From Nematopogon swammerdamellus (taxonomy: Eukaryota; Arthropoda; Insecta; Lepidoptera; Adelidae), in assembly GCA_946902875.1 (NCBI GenBank), contig OX336353.1, positions 17,931,151 to 17,995,150 on the forward strand: a DNA stretch of 64,000 bases, written 5' to 3'. The notes under the pieces were generated by a model. It was not told where the DNA came from, searched no databases, and saw only the letters and a program-made list of their open reading frames with translations. The position numbers were made by a program, and so were the translations under genes. Below are positions 9,073 through 18,839 of the stretch, in pieces. Each line of letters begins with the position of its first letter. The stretch's first letter is position 1.

Positions 9073-10620
9073 ATACACGGTGTTTCAACCCCAACCGTTA
9101 AACCCGAAAGGGGGTTATTCTGTACATGAAACCGAACAACTTTTGTTCTACGACTTTTTAATTTGAAGAAAAAAAAAGTTATTTTCCCCATACATTTTGA
9201 GAATAGGTATTAAAATTTTGTATGGATAAAAGAAATAGTATTTTTGTTTCAAAAATTTTTTGTTTTTCACCGCATAAGTTATTTAGTTTCACGTATAGAA
9301 CCACCCCCTGATGTCAGTTAAAAATATTACGGGGGCAATGAGCAAGTCTCCTAATTTTTAAATTTAATGCAAATGAATAGTCTAAGCCAGGCTGAGAATG
9401 ACAGTGAAAGAATTTTTTCAATATCTTTTGAAACGGCGAAGTTATAGGACCTGAAAGTTTATAGGTAACTATAAAAGTGCGACATCGAACGCGCATAGAG
9501 CGTGACGTCATAACTGCACGACGCAAGCATGCCCCGCGCCGCCCCGCCGGCATCTCATATCCGCTGCCACCGCCGCGAGTTTAGCAGTTTCTTCGTTCCT
9601 ATGATACCTAATCTGGTATACCTAAAGATTACACTTTTTATTATGTGTAGAAAAGCTACAGAAACGTTAACTATTATACACATATTAATTAGGAAGTTTC
9701 CTATTTTTTTTTATTTAATGCCATCGGACTTATTTATTTATTTATTTATTATAGAATCAACATCTTTACAGTTACAATCAATTAAGTAGTAAAAACTTGT
9801 ACAATATTAAAGACAATAACAGATTTAAGCAATATTGATATAGTATGGTTTAAACCACAGTATAGACGGAGAACATTGGATAGTCTAAGCCAGGCTGAGA
9901 ATAACAGTAAAAGATTTTTTTCAATATCTTTTAACTAACTAATAAGTAATGTAGCGTCATGTAGAAAAGATGCAAAAAGTTTATCTACTATACATATATT
10001 GGTTAGGTAGTATTCTCAAATCAAAACAAACGTGCAGCTCGCACAACAACATTTTATGGCTTAGTGAAGGGAGATTCCCTTCACTGAGCCATAAAACTTT
10101 ATTATGCGAACTGCACGTTTGTTTTGATTTGAGTATAGTAGGCAGGTAAGTACTTACTTCGAGAGTTTGACTCCTCTGATTTCGGCACTACAGTATGATG
10201 GATTATTGTGAAAAAAATCCATAATCATGCCTACATCTACGCTTGGCAGGTTACTGGAGTCACCACGATCAAAATCTTTCTCCATTATTTGGTTTTTACT
10301 AGTGTTTTAAACTTGGTTTTAAAGATATTCGTACGCGTATGGACGGACCCGGCGCGGCGTGCGAACGGCACGAGGAGACTAGTGCGACTGTGACGTCACA
10401 TGGCACCCGGCTGAATGTAATTTTGGCGCGATGGGATTTTCGAAGTAGCAAAACTAAAAATTGTAATAACTTGGTCATTTTTAAAGATATCACAATAATT
10501 CTTTCAGTGGTAGCATCGTGAACCTTAATCCTAATAAATAAGAGTGATATTTATAGCATTTTCGTATTAATTATTATATTATTATATTATAGGAGACTTT
10601 CTCATTGCAACACCGTGTAT
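9073..10620. mobile_element. Element G1, non-autonomous TIR element
   Basis: The left end TATACACGGTGTTTCAACC and the right end TTGCAACACCGTGTAT are inverted copies of one terminus. The block next to the left end (ACCCGAAAGGGGGTTATTCT ... CCCCCTGATGTCAGTTAAAA, then ATATTACGGGGG) recurs inverted at 12346-12758. The interior also repeats AGTCTAAGCCAGGCTGAGAA at about 9381 and 9882. No transposase frame is present. Superfamily unknown; the termini recall those of the element at 38537-38997. Confidence 0.6.
10011..10138. repeat. Long inverted repeat inside element G1
   Basis: Arms of about 60 bases (ATTCTCAAATCAAAACAAAC at the left, GTTTGTTTTGATTTGAGTAT at the right) pair almost throughout and meet at GGGAGATTCCC near 10072. 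A few mismatches and one small indel occur near GCACAACAACA versus TTATTATGC. It looks like a compact foldback MITE nested in G1. Confidence 0.8.
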
Positions 10621-11269
10621 CCCTCACAGACTCTTCTCTAGCCGCTACATAAGTTCGTAGCTAGCGGTCGTCGCCAAAACGATTCATTGGCCAGGAAAAG
10701 CTGCCCAATTTCTCCGCAGATAAAGTTTGCGGTAATTTGTGACCCGTCCGCATCCTTGCAGCTACGCTACGCGCCGTCTGAGTGCGGTGGTCCTGGTACC
10801 GTGTGTGTACAGCTCGCTGCAGAAACTAAGACACATTTGAATATAATAAATATAGAATGTATCATCATCATCACCAATAATATACTATACCACAGATTAC
10901 TTAATAGTTACTTCGTAACAGATAAATCACTCCATAGAAAAAGTTCCATACTTTAATAGCCTAATGCTTCACGGCGCCAATCGCTGCGTGCGAAAATGTA
11001 CCTAAACGATCGAGCGTAAAGTGATTATTGCTTTGCAGTAGCGTGAGCGAGCGTGTAGGTATGCTTCGCGCGGCTGACGAATGTCCACTGAATTTGACCG
11101 TCGGCGGTCCAACGGTCGGTAGGTAGTTAGCGCGCGCCAGTACATAGAGTGCGTGAGGCCTGCTGCCTGACTATACTAGTAATAATAAATCTGTAAGGGA
11201 TGGTCATGGTGTAAGTTACTTTGTTTTATAAGATACTGCGTTTGTAGACTCTATGTATGATACTAAAAC
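10621..11269. other. Unannotated stretch
   Basis: Mixed composition, with no coding or repeat-family signature recognised. Confidence 0.5.
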
Positions 11270-11537
11270 TAAATTGACGATTTATAGAAATGTTTTCTGA
11301 ATGTATGTATATTCCTCCATAACTCTTAAACCGATCATCCGAATTCGATGAAACTTAGTACAAGCATATTTGATTATACGGGACACAGGATAAGCTAAAT
11401 AAAATTCCGTTTCGGTTACACTAAAATGTGCCTCTCATACAAACCGAATTGTTCCGCGCGCGAAATAAACGTAGCGGGCTTACTTTCTTCTTTTTAAATA
11501 CGAATTTCACGCGAGTGAAGCCGCGGGCAAAAGCTAG
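11270..11537 (+). mobile_element. Helitron-like non-autonomous element, 3' part
   Basis: It contains CCATAACTCTTAAACCGATC and GGGACACAGGATAAGCTAAATA, and ends ACGAATTTCACGCGAGTGAA, GCCGCGGGCAAAAGCTAG, then T. A CTRR-type end (here CTAG) after a GC-rich short palindrome is the expected Helitron 3' terminus. The related relic at 26820-26995 shares the AAACCGATC and ACACAGGA blocks. No helicase or Rep sequence is present. Confidence 0.65.
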
Positions 11538-11751
11538 TATAAAAATAAAATCAACCCGTATCTGAAGTGTTACTGCTGACCGTACCCAAATGTCTACTTC
11601 CTGGAAGTAGGTCAGGCGGGCTCTGTGGGTCCGGCTTGTGAGCTATGTAAGGAGACTTGCTGACTCGGCTACTCAGATATATTCGTTTAACCGCTCACAG
11701 CCTAATGACTTGGAACATTTTGCATTCCCTTTATAGAGTAGGCGAATAAAA

Positions 11752-12032
11752 GAACCGGCCAAGTGCGAGTCGGACCCGCGCACCGAGGTTTCCGCACCAC
11801 AAAATAAACATTGAAAAAAAAACACGTTTCTTGTATGGGACCCCACCTTATGTTTTAATTTATTCTATTTTTTTATTATTTGTTGTTATATCCGCCATAA
11901 TAACACTTATTCTGTGAAAATTTCAACCGGCTACCTATTACGGTTCCAAATATACAGCAGTAGGACAGACAGACAGACCGACAGACGGCGTAGGCATAGT
12001 AATAGTCTTTCGTATGGGATACGAAAACCTAA
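11752..12032 (+). repeat. Repeat E copy
   Basis: Head GGCCAAGTGCGAGTCGGACC, the TTTCTTGTATGGGACCCC block, GTTGTTATATCCGCCATAAT, ACCTATTACGGTTCC, a GACA/GACC run, GGCGTAGGCATAGTAATAG and the end ATACGAAAACCTAAAAA are all present. It is noncoding and essentially complete. Confidence 0.85.
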
Positions 12033-12067
12033 AAACTATAGAAACGATAAAAAATATCTTCCTTATC

Positions 12068-12292
12068 CTTACCTATAATAAAATCCAACGTCCGCTTTCT
12101 GTCTGAGTGTCTGAGTGTCTGTCTGTCCGCTTATAACTCGAGAACCACTGAACCGATTTTAATAAAACAAAATTCTACGGATAGCTTGATTCTTCCCATC
12201 AACTATAGGCTACTTACTATCAAGCTAAATAGCTTATGAGGTTAGCAGTGAAGTGAAATATGAGAGCGGGCGGAGCCGCGGGCACAGCTTGT
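12068..12292 (+). repeat. Repeat F, complete copy
   Basis: Starts CCTATAATAAAATCCAACGT, carries a GTCT-rich run, AACTCGAGAACCACTGAACC, CTTCCCATCAACTATAGGCT and CTTATGAGGTTAGCAGTGAA, and ends GGCGGAGCCGCGGGCACAGC. The end resembles the Helitron-like GCCGCGGGCAAAAGCTAG terminus, suggesting the same transposition mechanism. Other copies lie at 31615-31846 and 34319-34531. Confidence 0.8.
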
Positions 12293-12345
12293 TATAACAA
12301 TAATATACAAATTTAGATGAAAGTAAAGTAATGAAGTAAGTAAAA

Positions 12346-12758
12346 TGTACACTGTGTTGCAGTTGCCCCCGTAATATTTTTAACTGACATTTCATCATCA
12401 TCATCATCATCAGCCTGTATCGGTCCACTGCTGGGCATAGGCCTCTCCCAAGGCACGCCACCACACGCGGTCTTCCGCTCTTCTCATCCATCCACTCCCG
12501 GCTACTTTTTTAACTGATATAAGGAGGTTATTTTATATGTGAAACTAAACAACTTCTGTGGCGAAAAAAATGTTTTTGAAACAAAAAAAAATTATGTTTT
12601 CCATACAAATTTTAAAAACCTATTCTCAAAATGTATGGAGAAAAAAAAATGTTTTTTTCTTCAAATTAAAAAGTCGTAGAACAAAACTTGTTCTATTTCA
12701 CGTGCAGAATCACCCCCTTTCGGGTTTTACGGTTGGGGTTGCAACACCGTGTATATGG
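12346..12758. mobile_element. Element G2, short TIR element
   Basis: Left end TACACTGTGTTGCAGTTGCC and right end GGTTGCAACACCGTGTAT mirror each other and match the ends of G1 at 9073-10620. The internal sequence is the inverse of the first 300 bases of G1. An RTE tail interrupts it at 12393-12507; removing it leaves about 300 bp. Reading frames over it (103 and 183 codons) are fortuitous and continue into repeat B. Confidence 0.65.
12393..12507 (-). pseudogene. RTE-type LINE, extreme 3' end
   Basis: The minus strand encodes WMRRAEDRVWWRALGEAYAQ, then QWTDTG and a stop that opens a TGATGA microsatellite (ATC repeats on the plus strand, 12393-12411). This is the characteristic C-terminus and tail of RTE-clade elements. 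Flanking TTTTTAACTGA motifs on both sides form a target-site duplication of about 11 bp, so it is a heavily 5'-truncated insertion into G2. Confidence 0.85.
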
Positions 12759-12837
12759 TGCTCGTGTGGTGTCTTCGGGCGTTCCCGTAAAAGTTTGTAT
12801 TTATTTATTTATAGATTTATACATACATACATACATA

Positions 12838-13156
12838 TCACACACGCTGAATCCCGAAAAACGGGGTAAGCAGAGTAATCAGTGTTGTGCTGCAAGAACT
12901 GTGGTAAATTACAGCACAACACCGACCACCACGTTTCGCAAAGTATTCGAACAAGATTCAATCGATCAAGCAGCAAGTAAGGCACGAAATCCCACCTGCT
13001 GCATGACTCGGTGGAAGTACCGTGCCAAGGTGAGAGGTGGCGAGCCTGTCGCCCTTCAGCACGGCATCTTGTTCTTATCCCTTAGTCGCCTTTTACGACA
13101 TGCATGGGTAGAGATCAGTGGGGCTATTCTTTTCAAGTACCGGCCCCACACGGTAC
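12838..13156 (-). repeat. Repeat B, near full length
   Basis: On the plus strand it reads tail to head: a TACA run, CACACACGCTGAATCCCG, GGGGTAAGCAGAGTAATC, the GTTGTGCTGCAAGAACT hairpin arm, its partner TTACAGCACAACACC, GACTCGGTGGAAGTACCGTG, CTTAGTCGCCTTTTACGACA and GTACCGGCCCCACACGGTAC. The arms around 12885-12925 could fold into a stem. It has no conserved coding frame. Confidence 0.85.
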
Positions 13157-13407
13157 CATTATTTATAGATTTATTTGTGTATATTATTATTATTTTATTT
13201 TTAATATTTCTTGGTGGGACTTTTTGTTTTATATTTTAACTGTAGTTATAGGTAATTTAATTGAAGTTACCTACCATTATATTTAAATTTTTTATATTTT
13301 TTATTGATTAAAATTTTATTTAGTTGTAATGAATTTAGTAGGTATACTTATTAATTAAACTAATAGAAATACAATATATTTTTTTTCAGTTTTCAAAACA
13401 AATGCTT
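13157..13407. other. Unannotated AT-rich spacer
   Basis: Long A/T runs only, with no motif. Confidence 0.5.
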
Positions 13408-13556
13408 TTTTTTTTTATGAAAACTGACACGGTTGGCTACATCACCTGCAACATCCGTGATGTCAGCCCATAACACCGGGTCAACTTGGTGCCACGTCAG
13501 CGCTTCCCTTCGGTCGTGCCGGCTACACTGAACTGGACGGAAAACACAAACTATTT
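13408..13556 (-). mobile_element. SINE-A, 5'-truncated
   Basis: Only the tail (poly-T, GACACGGTTGGCTACATCAC, CCGTGATGTCAGCCC) and part of the body up to GGAAAACACAAACTATTT remain. Head and central domain are missing, as expected for incomplete reverse transcription. Confidence 0.85.
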
Positions 13557-13642
13557 CAGATGGATTCAGCTATAATCATCACGATATGCCTCTATGGTGC
13601 TGAGCAGTAAACTAAAACCTCGCGTGAAGCGTTACATTCTAA

Positions 13643-13787
13643 GGCCCACTTGCACCAACACGAGTTTAAAGTTAAGTAGCGAGTTATGGATTTAAACGCG
13701 GTTCACACAGGCAACGGGTGCTAGCTTAAACTGGTTTAGCGAGTTAAACTGGTTTATATATTAAATTTGTGTTGGTGCAAGTGGGCC
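13643..13787. mobile_element. Harbinger-like MITE, 145 bp
   Basis: Ends GGCCCACTTGCACCAACACG and CGTG-like TTGGTGCAAGTGGGCC form terminal inverted repeats of about 25 bp. It is flanked on both sides by TAA (13640-13642 and 13788-13790), the target duplication expected for PIF/Harbinger elements. Two further copies lie at 23823-24095. No transposase is encoded. Confidence 0.8.
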
Positions 13788-13799
13788 TAAAACGCAGCC

Positions 13800-13851
13800 A
13801 AAGAGTTTGGATTACGTCGCTGCGCTCCCAGCGACGTAATACAAACTCTTT
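13800..13851. repeat. 52-nt hairpin, 22-bp stem
   Basis: Left arm AAAGAGTTTGGATTACGTCG plus CT (13800-13821) pairs with 13830-13851 with one mismatch, leaving an 8-base loop GCGCTCCC. It lies 9 bases beyond the target duplication of the MITE at 13643-13787. It may be a short foldback element. The stem is short for a typical animal pre-miRNA and there is no evidence of expression. Confidence 0.7.
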
Positions 13852-14149
13852 GAACACAGCAAACTACATATTCTGTAACAACCGGCGATGTATTATAATC
13901 TTCTACAAGGGTTGTCTTCGGCTTGCCAGAACATGCAAAGTCAACACCGCTATGCTCGAACCCCTTCAATTAGGAACCCTACACGCCCTAGAGTACAAGT
14001 CCTAGATTCTAGGGCTCTTGTTTAGTCCGTCTAGGGCTTGTTCGTTGTTATCTTCCGATGCTGTCTATTGATAACACGAAGTAAATGAGAACGTTGTTAT
14101 TCAAACCCTTGGTATTGGTATAACTTCTACTTAGGTCTAGGAATACGTT
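13852..14149. other. Unannotated spacer
   Basis: Contains repeated CTAGGGCT-type words near 13985-14040 but no recognised element. Confidence 0.4.
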
Positions 14150-14388
14150 TTATGGAAACTGACACGGTTGGCCACATCACCTACAACATCCGTGATGTCA
14201 GCCCATACCACCGGGTGAACTAGGTGCCATGTCAGTGCTTCCCTTCATTTCATGTAGGCTACACTGAACTGGACGAAAAACACGAACTATTTACATAGCC
14301 GTTTCGACTGACATTTCATTCAGTGCGGTGGTATCAACCCGGGCGGGATAAACCCTACAACCTAGTAAGGTAAGAAGGGAAGGGACCT
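14150..14388 (-). mobile_element. SINE-A, 5'-truncated
   Basis: Tail, body and most of the central domain are present (GCGGTGGTATCAACCCGGGC, CCTAGTAAGGTAAGAAGGG). It ends at GGGACCTCC where the CT-rich tract begins; the chimeric head is missing. The ATTTCATG variant places it with the 5748-6261 subfamily. Confidence 0.85.
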
Positions 14389-14392
14389 CCTA

Positions 14393-14655
14393 TATTCTCT
14401 CTCTCTCTCTCGGGAGGGATCGCTTGTCTTCCACTCCCTTCCTCTCCTCCCTCCCGTCCTTCCCTCACTACAATCCCACCGCCTCCCCTGAGTCCTCTCT
14501 CCTCTCCATCCCTCTCTCCCCGTCTATCCGCTCCCCCTCCCTCCACTCTGCTCTCCCTCCCTACCATCCTATCCAGCCCCTCCCTCACGCTTCCACACCT
14601 CCCTCCCCTCCGCTCATTTCCCGTCCTCCCCCTTTTCCCTCCCTCCCCTGCCCAA
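14393..14655. repeat. Polypyrimidine (CT/CCT) tract
   Basis: A TCTCTCTC run grades into CCTCCCTCCC-rich sequence over about 260 bases with almost no purines on the plus strand. The 114- and 83-codon frames here are low complexity. A mirror-type polypurine tract lies at 26341-26730. Confidence 0.85.
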
Positions 14656-14665
14656 ATAGCCTCGG

Positions 14666-14960
14666 ACCCTGGTAACGAGGCAATCCGCCGACGCACCAAA
14701 GTAGTCGATGTTGGTGGCTAAGCTCAAGTGGCAATGAACTGGGCACGTCAGCCGACGACCGTTGGAGTAACCGTGTCCTACTTTGGCGGCTGTAGACAGG
14801 AAAACGGAGTGCGGGAAGACCACCCGCCAGGTTGGACGACGACATCAAGTACGTCGGCGGAAAGCAGTGGTTCCGTACCGCTGAAGGCCGGGAAGACTGG
14901 AGGAAAATTGGAGAGGCGTATGTCCAGCAGTGGACGCTTACACGCTGGCTGACTGACTGA
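14666..14960 (+). pseudogene. RTE-type LINE C-terminal fragment
   Basis: In plus-strand frames the remnant reads RRRTKVVDV and later GRPPARLDDDIKYVGGKQWF, RTAEGREDWRKIGEAYVQQW and TLTRW, ending in a TGACTGACTGAC tail. This is the zinc-knuckle-free C-terminal region of RTE-clade ORFs. A frameshift separates the two halves near 14720-14800. Related fragments are at 15114-15250, 24213-24345 and 41270-41640. Confidence 0.8.
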
Positions 14961-14962
14961 CT

Positions 14963-15108
14963 AGAATATAATAGAAACTCTTTATTGCACACAATTGAAA
15001 GAAAAAACAGTACACGACAGGAAACACGAAATACAGGAGTGCGCAAAGGCGGACTTATCACTGCAAGTGATTTCTTCCAGTCAACCTTTAAATGTCCATG
15101 GCACTAAC
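14963..15108 (-). repeat. LINE 3' tail module
   Basis: Almost identical to 6871-7020: minus-strand AGGTTGACTGGAAGAAATCA, GATAAGTCCGCCTTTGCGC and AATAAAGAGTTTCTATTATA. It is sandwiched between two RTE fragments, so it was inserted into or recombined with an RTE copy. Confidence 0.75.
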
Positions 15109-15113
15109 TTGGC

Positions 15114-15250
15114 CCTAACCAGGTGGGACGACGACATCAAGTACGTCGGCCGAAAAAAGTGTTTCCGTTCCGCTGAAGCCCGGAAGGACTAGAGGAAAAT
15201 TGGAGAGGCGTATGTCCAGCATTGGACGCTTACACACCGACTGACTGAAG
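15114..15250 (+). pseudogene. RTE-type LINE C-terminal fragment
   Basis: ARWDDDIKYVGRKKCFRSAE is readable, followed by a stop (AGGACTAGAGG) where related copies encode DWRKIGEAY, then GEAYVQHWTLTH and a TGACTGA tail. It overlaps in content with 14666-14960, so it is a second copy and not the continuation of the first. Confidence 0.75.
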
Positions 15251-15484
15251 GGACACGGTAGCTTATACGAAAATGCCGAATATGTGTGTTGTCGCTCGCC
15301 TCGCATAATCTAAATAGCTTTAGCTAACATGAGACAAGTGAGAAATGGGCCGAACAACTCATGTGTACAGCCGAAAAATATCCCTAGAAGCGCAGAGGGC
15401 AGAAGGCGAAGAGAGAAAAAAAGTGTAACATATGGCCAGGCCAGCCCTCGGGTTTGACACCTGACAGCTCTGGCTGATCCTGCG
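15251..15484. other. Unannotated spacer
   Basis: No repeat or coding match was recognised. Confidence 0.45.
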
Positions 15485-15735
15485 CCTCCTACGCTCCTTT
15501 CGGAAACACTCGGGTTGACTGCCTCGGCTCGAAAGCGAACCAACTGAATCCGATATTCGTTTGGTCGTTTATGTAATTTGTTGGCTCAGTGGTATAAGAG
15601 TGTAGGATTTTTATTTTTCGATCTCGAGTCGACCATGGGTTCGTGTCCCTTTTGTCAAAATTTGTTTTGTTTTGTTTTTTTTAAACAATGTTAGGGTGTT
15701 AAAATTAGGTTATGGTTATTTTTTTTTTTAACCAA
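15485..15735 (+). mobile_element. tRNA-like SINE, second type
   Basis: Shares AATCCGATATTCGTTTGGTC and GTTTATGTAATTT with the copy at 42235-42495. A-box-like TTGGCTCAGTGGTATAAGAG and B-box-like GGGTTCGTGTCCC lie about 60 bases apart. A T-rich 3' part holds AACAATGTTAGGGTGTT, also found inverted at 42260-42300. Two independent copies support an interspersed Pol III-type element; it is distinct from SINE-A and SINE-C. Confidence 0.6.
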
Positions 15736-16242
15736 CTAAGAAAGCTTTATTTTCGGAAATACAAACGTAACAAAAACGACATGCGCCGCCTCAACATTAG
15801 GTCCGTTCGCTACGCGACGCATCTTCTCTATATTAACCCTAGTTATTTTTTTAAACCACCAAAAACATCACTAATACATACCACACAACATCACTCATAC
15901 CACACATTCCTCCTTCGAGCCGAAGTTTGCTGAAAGGAGCTAACGGAGTAGGTTGCAGGATCGAGCAGGTCTTTCAGGTGGCGGACCGGCCAGACCTCAC
16001 GTGCGCGCGTATTGTGCTATAAGATTTTTCTTTCTTGTCGTAATAGGACATGAATTTGAGTGTTTTTCGTACACTCATGTTTCTTATTTACGCGTTTATT
16101 TCCACAATCCATCGCACGAAAAGAAAGAGCTTTGTTCGAGGTCGAAACTTGAAAAAACTATGCTTCTTAAGGCCGTGACAAACGCCAACGACCTTGAGCA
16201 TTCGGGAATTTCATATTCCAAATTATTTTAGTTTATGTATAT
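15736..16242. other. Unannotated stretch
   Basis: A 92-codon frame (15953-16231) has no recognisable motif. No repeat match was seen. Confidence 0.45.
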
Positions 16243-16406
16243 AGGCTATGTGAATAGTTTGTGTTTTCCGACCAGTTCAGTGTAGCCGGCACGACCAAAG
16301 GGGGAAGCACTGACATGGCACCTAGTTCATCCGGTGTTATGGGCTGACATCACGGACGTTGTAGGTGATGTGGCCAACCGTGTCAGTTTCCATAAAAAAA
16401 AAAAAA
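16243..16406 (+). mobile_element. SINE-A, 5'-truncated
   Basis: Begins GGCTATGTGAATAGTTTGTG and runs through CAGTTCAGTGTAGCCGGC, GGGCTGACATCACGGACG and CCAACCGTGTCAGTTTCC to poly-A. Head and central domain are missing. Confidence 0.85.
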
Positions 16407-16580
16407 ATACCACAAACCTCTTTTTTGTGGCGTTTTGTGTTTTTTATTTTTATCTGCTGTCGTGGTTACAGTAATAACATTTCAACAATCCAATTTTCTC
16501 AGTGCGTGAGTTTTTTCAATGCGATCTTTGTGATCAGGGTAATCGGTATTTAATAATTGTGGCTGTGAGTAATGGTGAAT

Positions 16581-16604
16581 TTATATATATATATATATAT
16601 ATAT
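16581..16604. repeat. TA microsatellite
   Basis: About twelve uninterrupted TA dinucleotides. Confidence 0.9.
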
Positions 16605-16619
16605 TTTTTATGCTAAGCG

Positions 16620-17133
16620 CGACTTGTGGCGCCGAGTCACCCATAAGGTGTCTAGCGACGCCCATGGACATTCGAAAGTATGCGGGGGTTGCGAATGCCA
16701 TGCCGGCCTGACAGGTGCCCATTCACGCGTCTCTTGAAGGACCCGAGACTATACTTGGGGGGCAATCCTCATCCCTCCTGCCTGCCCCGATCCGTATTCG
16801 TCACATCCGCCGGACTCGCTCGGAACATCCATACTTTGTTGACACACAACTTCTGAGAACGCATCGCTTTTCGAAATCGTTTCTATGTCGTACGGCGAAA
16901 ATATGGAACGGTCTTCCGGCGAGTGTGTTCCCCACGCACGTTCCCCACCACCTATAACCTGGGAATCTTCAAAAGGCGTGTTAATAAATTAGACAACGAC
17001 CTCTTTGTCCGCCTTGTGGCATGGCGCCTGTCTGAGCGTGGTTTCGCAAGGAGTGGGGTTATTGGCTGTGTCTTAATCGTTATTTAAACTTTTGGGCACA
17101 GCCACCCGTGCCGGTCGTCTATAAAAAAAAATC
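16620..17133 (+). pseudogene. LINE-D 3' fragment
   Basis: After a noncoding module shared with 3628-3770 (CGACGCCCATGGACATTCG, GCGAATGCCATGCCGGCC), the plus strand encodes IRIRHIRRTRSEHPYFVDTQ, LLRTHRFSKSFLCRTAKIWN and GLPASVFP, the C-terminal signature of LINE-D ORF2. The 3' UTR block (GCATGGCGCCTGTCTGAGCG, TTTCGCAAGGAGTGG, ATTGGCTGTGTC) follows and ends in CTATAAAAAAAAA. The internal RT region is missing, so it is a rearranged remnant. Confidence 0.8.
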
Positions 17134-17445
17134 CAGGGTTCCGTTCCAGCATCCGTTCCAGGGTTTACCGGTTCTGTGGAGGAATATATTCTATTTCGAA
17201 AAATCATCGGTTCATATTGGATTTCGAATTACAGACCAAATGAAATTTCGCTGCCTCCAGAAAGTAGGCAGTCTGTGATTACCCAGCTTCCAACAGTATT
17301 TACTAAGCGCTCGTCATAAGGTCGTAAATAATATTTTATTGCGCAAACCGTAGATACGGTTCTCTCTTATAGTAGCAGTCGAGATGTGCCAATCAATTAT
17401 GAACCTTAATGCGTTCTCCGATTTTTATAGCGGCCGCTCGACATT
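17134..17445. other. Unannotated spacer
   Basis: No coding or repeat match was recognised. Confidence 0.45.
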
Positions 17446-17655
17446 GATGGTGGTCCCTTCCCTTGCCCTTTACTAGGTGGTAGGCTCAAATTGTAACCGA
17501 CTGGGTTGGTAACACCGTACTGGATGTAAGATCGCTGCATAGCAGCCTCGGTTGTGTTCTCCTCTAGTCCAGTATAGCGAGCAATCCAGGGAAGTCTCCG
17601 GTATGGCACCTACCTTCTCGGAGGTGATATTGGCTGGCCCCCCAGAGGGGTAGGC
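17446..17655 (+). mobile_element. SINE-C, headless copy
   Basis: GGTCCCTTCCCTTGCCCTTT, ACTAGGTGGTAGGCTC, GGTTGGTAACACCGTACTGG and CACCTACCTTCTCGGAGG match the core and tail of the SINE at 2560-2935. The tRNA-like head is missing. It abuts the C-terminal coding remnant of an oppositely oriented LINE, which is why a minus-strand frame runs through both. Confidence 0.7.
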
Positions 17656-17985
17656 AGAGACAACGGATCTCCACGTGTCACGATCCTGACACACCTCTAC
17701 CGCCTCTTCCACTCTCATGTTCTTCATTATTCGCTACGAATACTACGCACTTGATCCTTTTTGAGAACATGCCCAATCTGGTCCAGGTACGTGCGTCTAG
17801 GGCGACCCTTCCCGACTCTTCCACTCACATTCGTTCCATTTTCTTTCATTAGTCTCCATCATCCATTCTTCCAACATGACCGAACCACCGAAGCATTATT
17901 CTTTCAGACCACAGTGCTCTCTTCGTTCAGTTCACTGCTACACGTGTCTTTATCCAATATGGACAGGACCGTTTTTACGCGCAGG
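17640..17985 (-). pseudogene. Non-LTR retrotransposon C-terminal fragment
   Basis: The minus strand encodes [16 protein letters not shown], then after a stop [20 protein letters not shown] and KKDQVRSIR, then MKNMRVEEAVEVCQDRDTWR and SVVSAYPSG. The WFGHV..RM and [11 protein letters not shown] blocks are typical of the region downstream of the RT domain in insect retrotransposons of RTE-like type. Stops separate the blocks, so it is inactive. The exact clade cannot be fixed without the RT core. Confidence 0.7.
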
Positions 17986-18097
17986 CTATCTGGGCTGCAG
18001 CCTAGGAGTCCGAACCACAAAGGGGTCCGCACGACAAAAATAAAATTGGTAAAATTGTTTTCAATTCAAATACTGTGGTGCGGGCCCCCATATAATC

Positions 18098-18425
18098 GGT
18101 CCGGTCAGTAGGTACTTGGATGAGTGACCGCTCGATCGTTGGAGGCTGACCGTGGTTCGGATTACACGTAAAACTGTAGGTCCCTTATCTTCTTACCTTA
18201 CTAGGTGGTAGGGTTTATCCTGGCCGGGTGGTTGGTACCACCGCACTATATGATACGTCGGCCGAAACGGCTATGTAAATAGTTCGTGTTTTCCGTTCAG
18301 TTCAGTGTAGCCGACATGAAATGAAGGGAAACACTGATATGAAACCTAGTTCATCTGATATTATGAGCTGGCATCACGTAGGCGGTGTAGCCAACCGTGT
18401 CAGTTTCCATTAAAAAAAGAAAAAA
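18098..18425 (+). mobile_element. SINE-A lacking its extreme 5' end
   Basis: Starts within the 5S-like segment (GTACTTGGATGAGTGACCGC), continues with the B-box-like GGTTCGGATTACACG, GGTCCCTTATCTTC, ACTAGGTGGTAGGGTTTATC, a GTTGGTACCACCGCACT variant, and ends CCGTGTCAGTTTCCATT plus A-rich tail. Many substitutions indicate an old copy. Confidence 0.85.
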
Positions 18426-18839
18426 AAGTTCTACAATTTCATAAAAAAACTTTAATAGTTTCCTATTCAGGTTTTTAGTGATAAAATTTTTTAATACTAT
18501 TTAAGGATTCCCCAGAAGGTCCCGCCCCACACGTTCAGCCTAGCGGTCTACAGATCCTAGATGCGGCCCTGAATGCGGTGAGGTTTATAACGTGTTTGAC
18601 TTTGCAGCGGTTTGTCCTCGCCGCAAGCGGCGGCGTCGCTCCCGGCCGGCCCACAGAGACTCCGAACTTCAAAGAAGCGGGCCTAATAAAATCGAAGCCA
18701 GTTTGCCGCTGACTCCGCTTTCTGCCTGCGCTCGATCCCAAGTGTGACGGCCTTAGACAGCTGTTGTACTATCGTGAATCGTCTGGAAAACATAAGACCG
18801 AAAGACGATTTTGACGTAATATTAGATGAGAGAGTGCAG
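18426..18839. other. Unannotated stretch
   Basis: GC-rich around 18590-18680 with GCCGCAAGCGGCGGCGTCGC. The minus-strand word CAAAATCGTCTTTCGG at about 18795-18815 also occurs in the TIR element ending at 60588. No gene was recognised. Confidence 0.4.

Noticed and set aside
12688..13239. A 183-codon frame as a coding gene
   Set aside because: It spans the end of element G2, a microsatellite and a repeat B copy; other B copies lack the frame.
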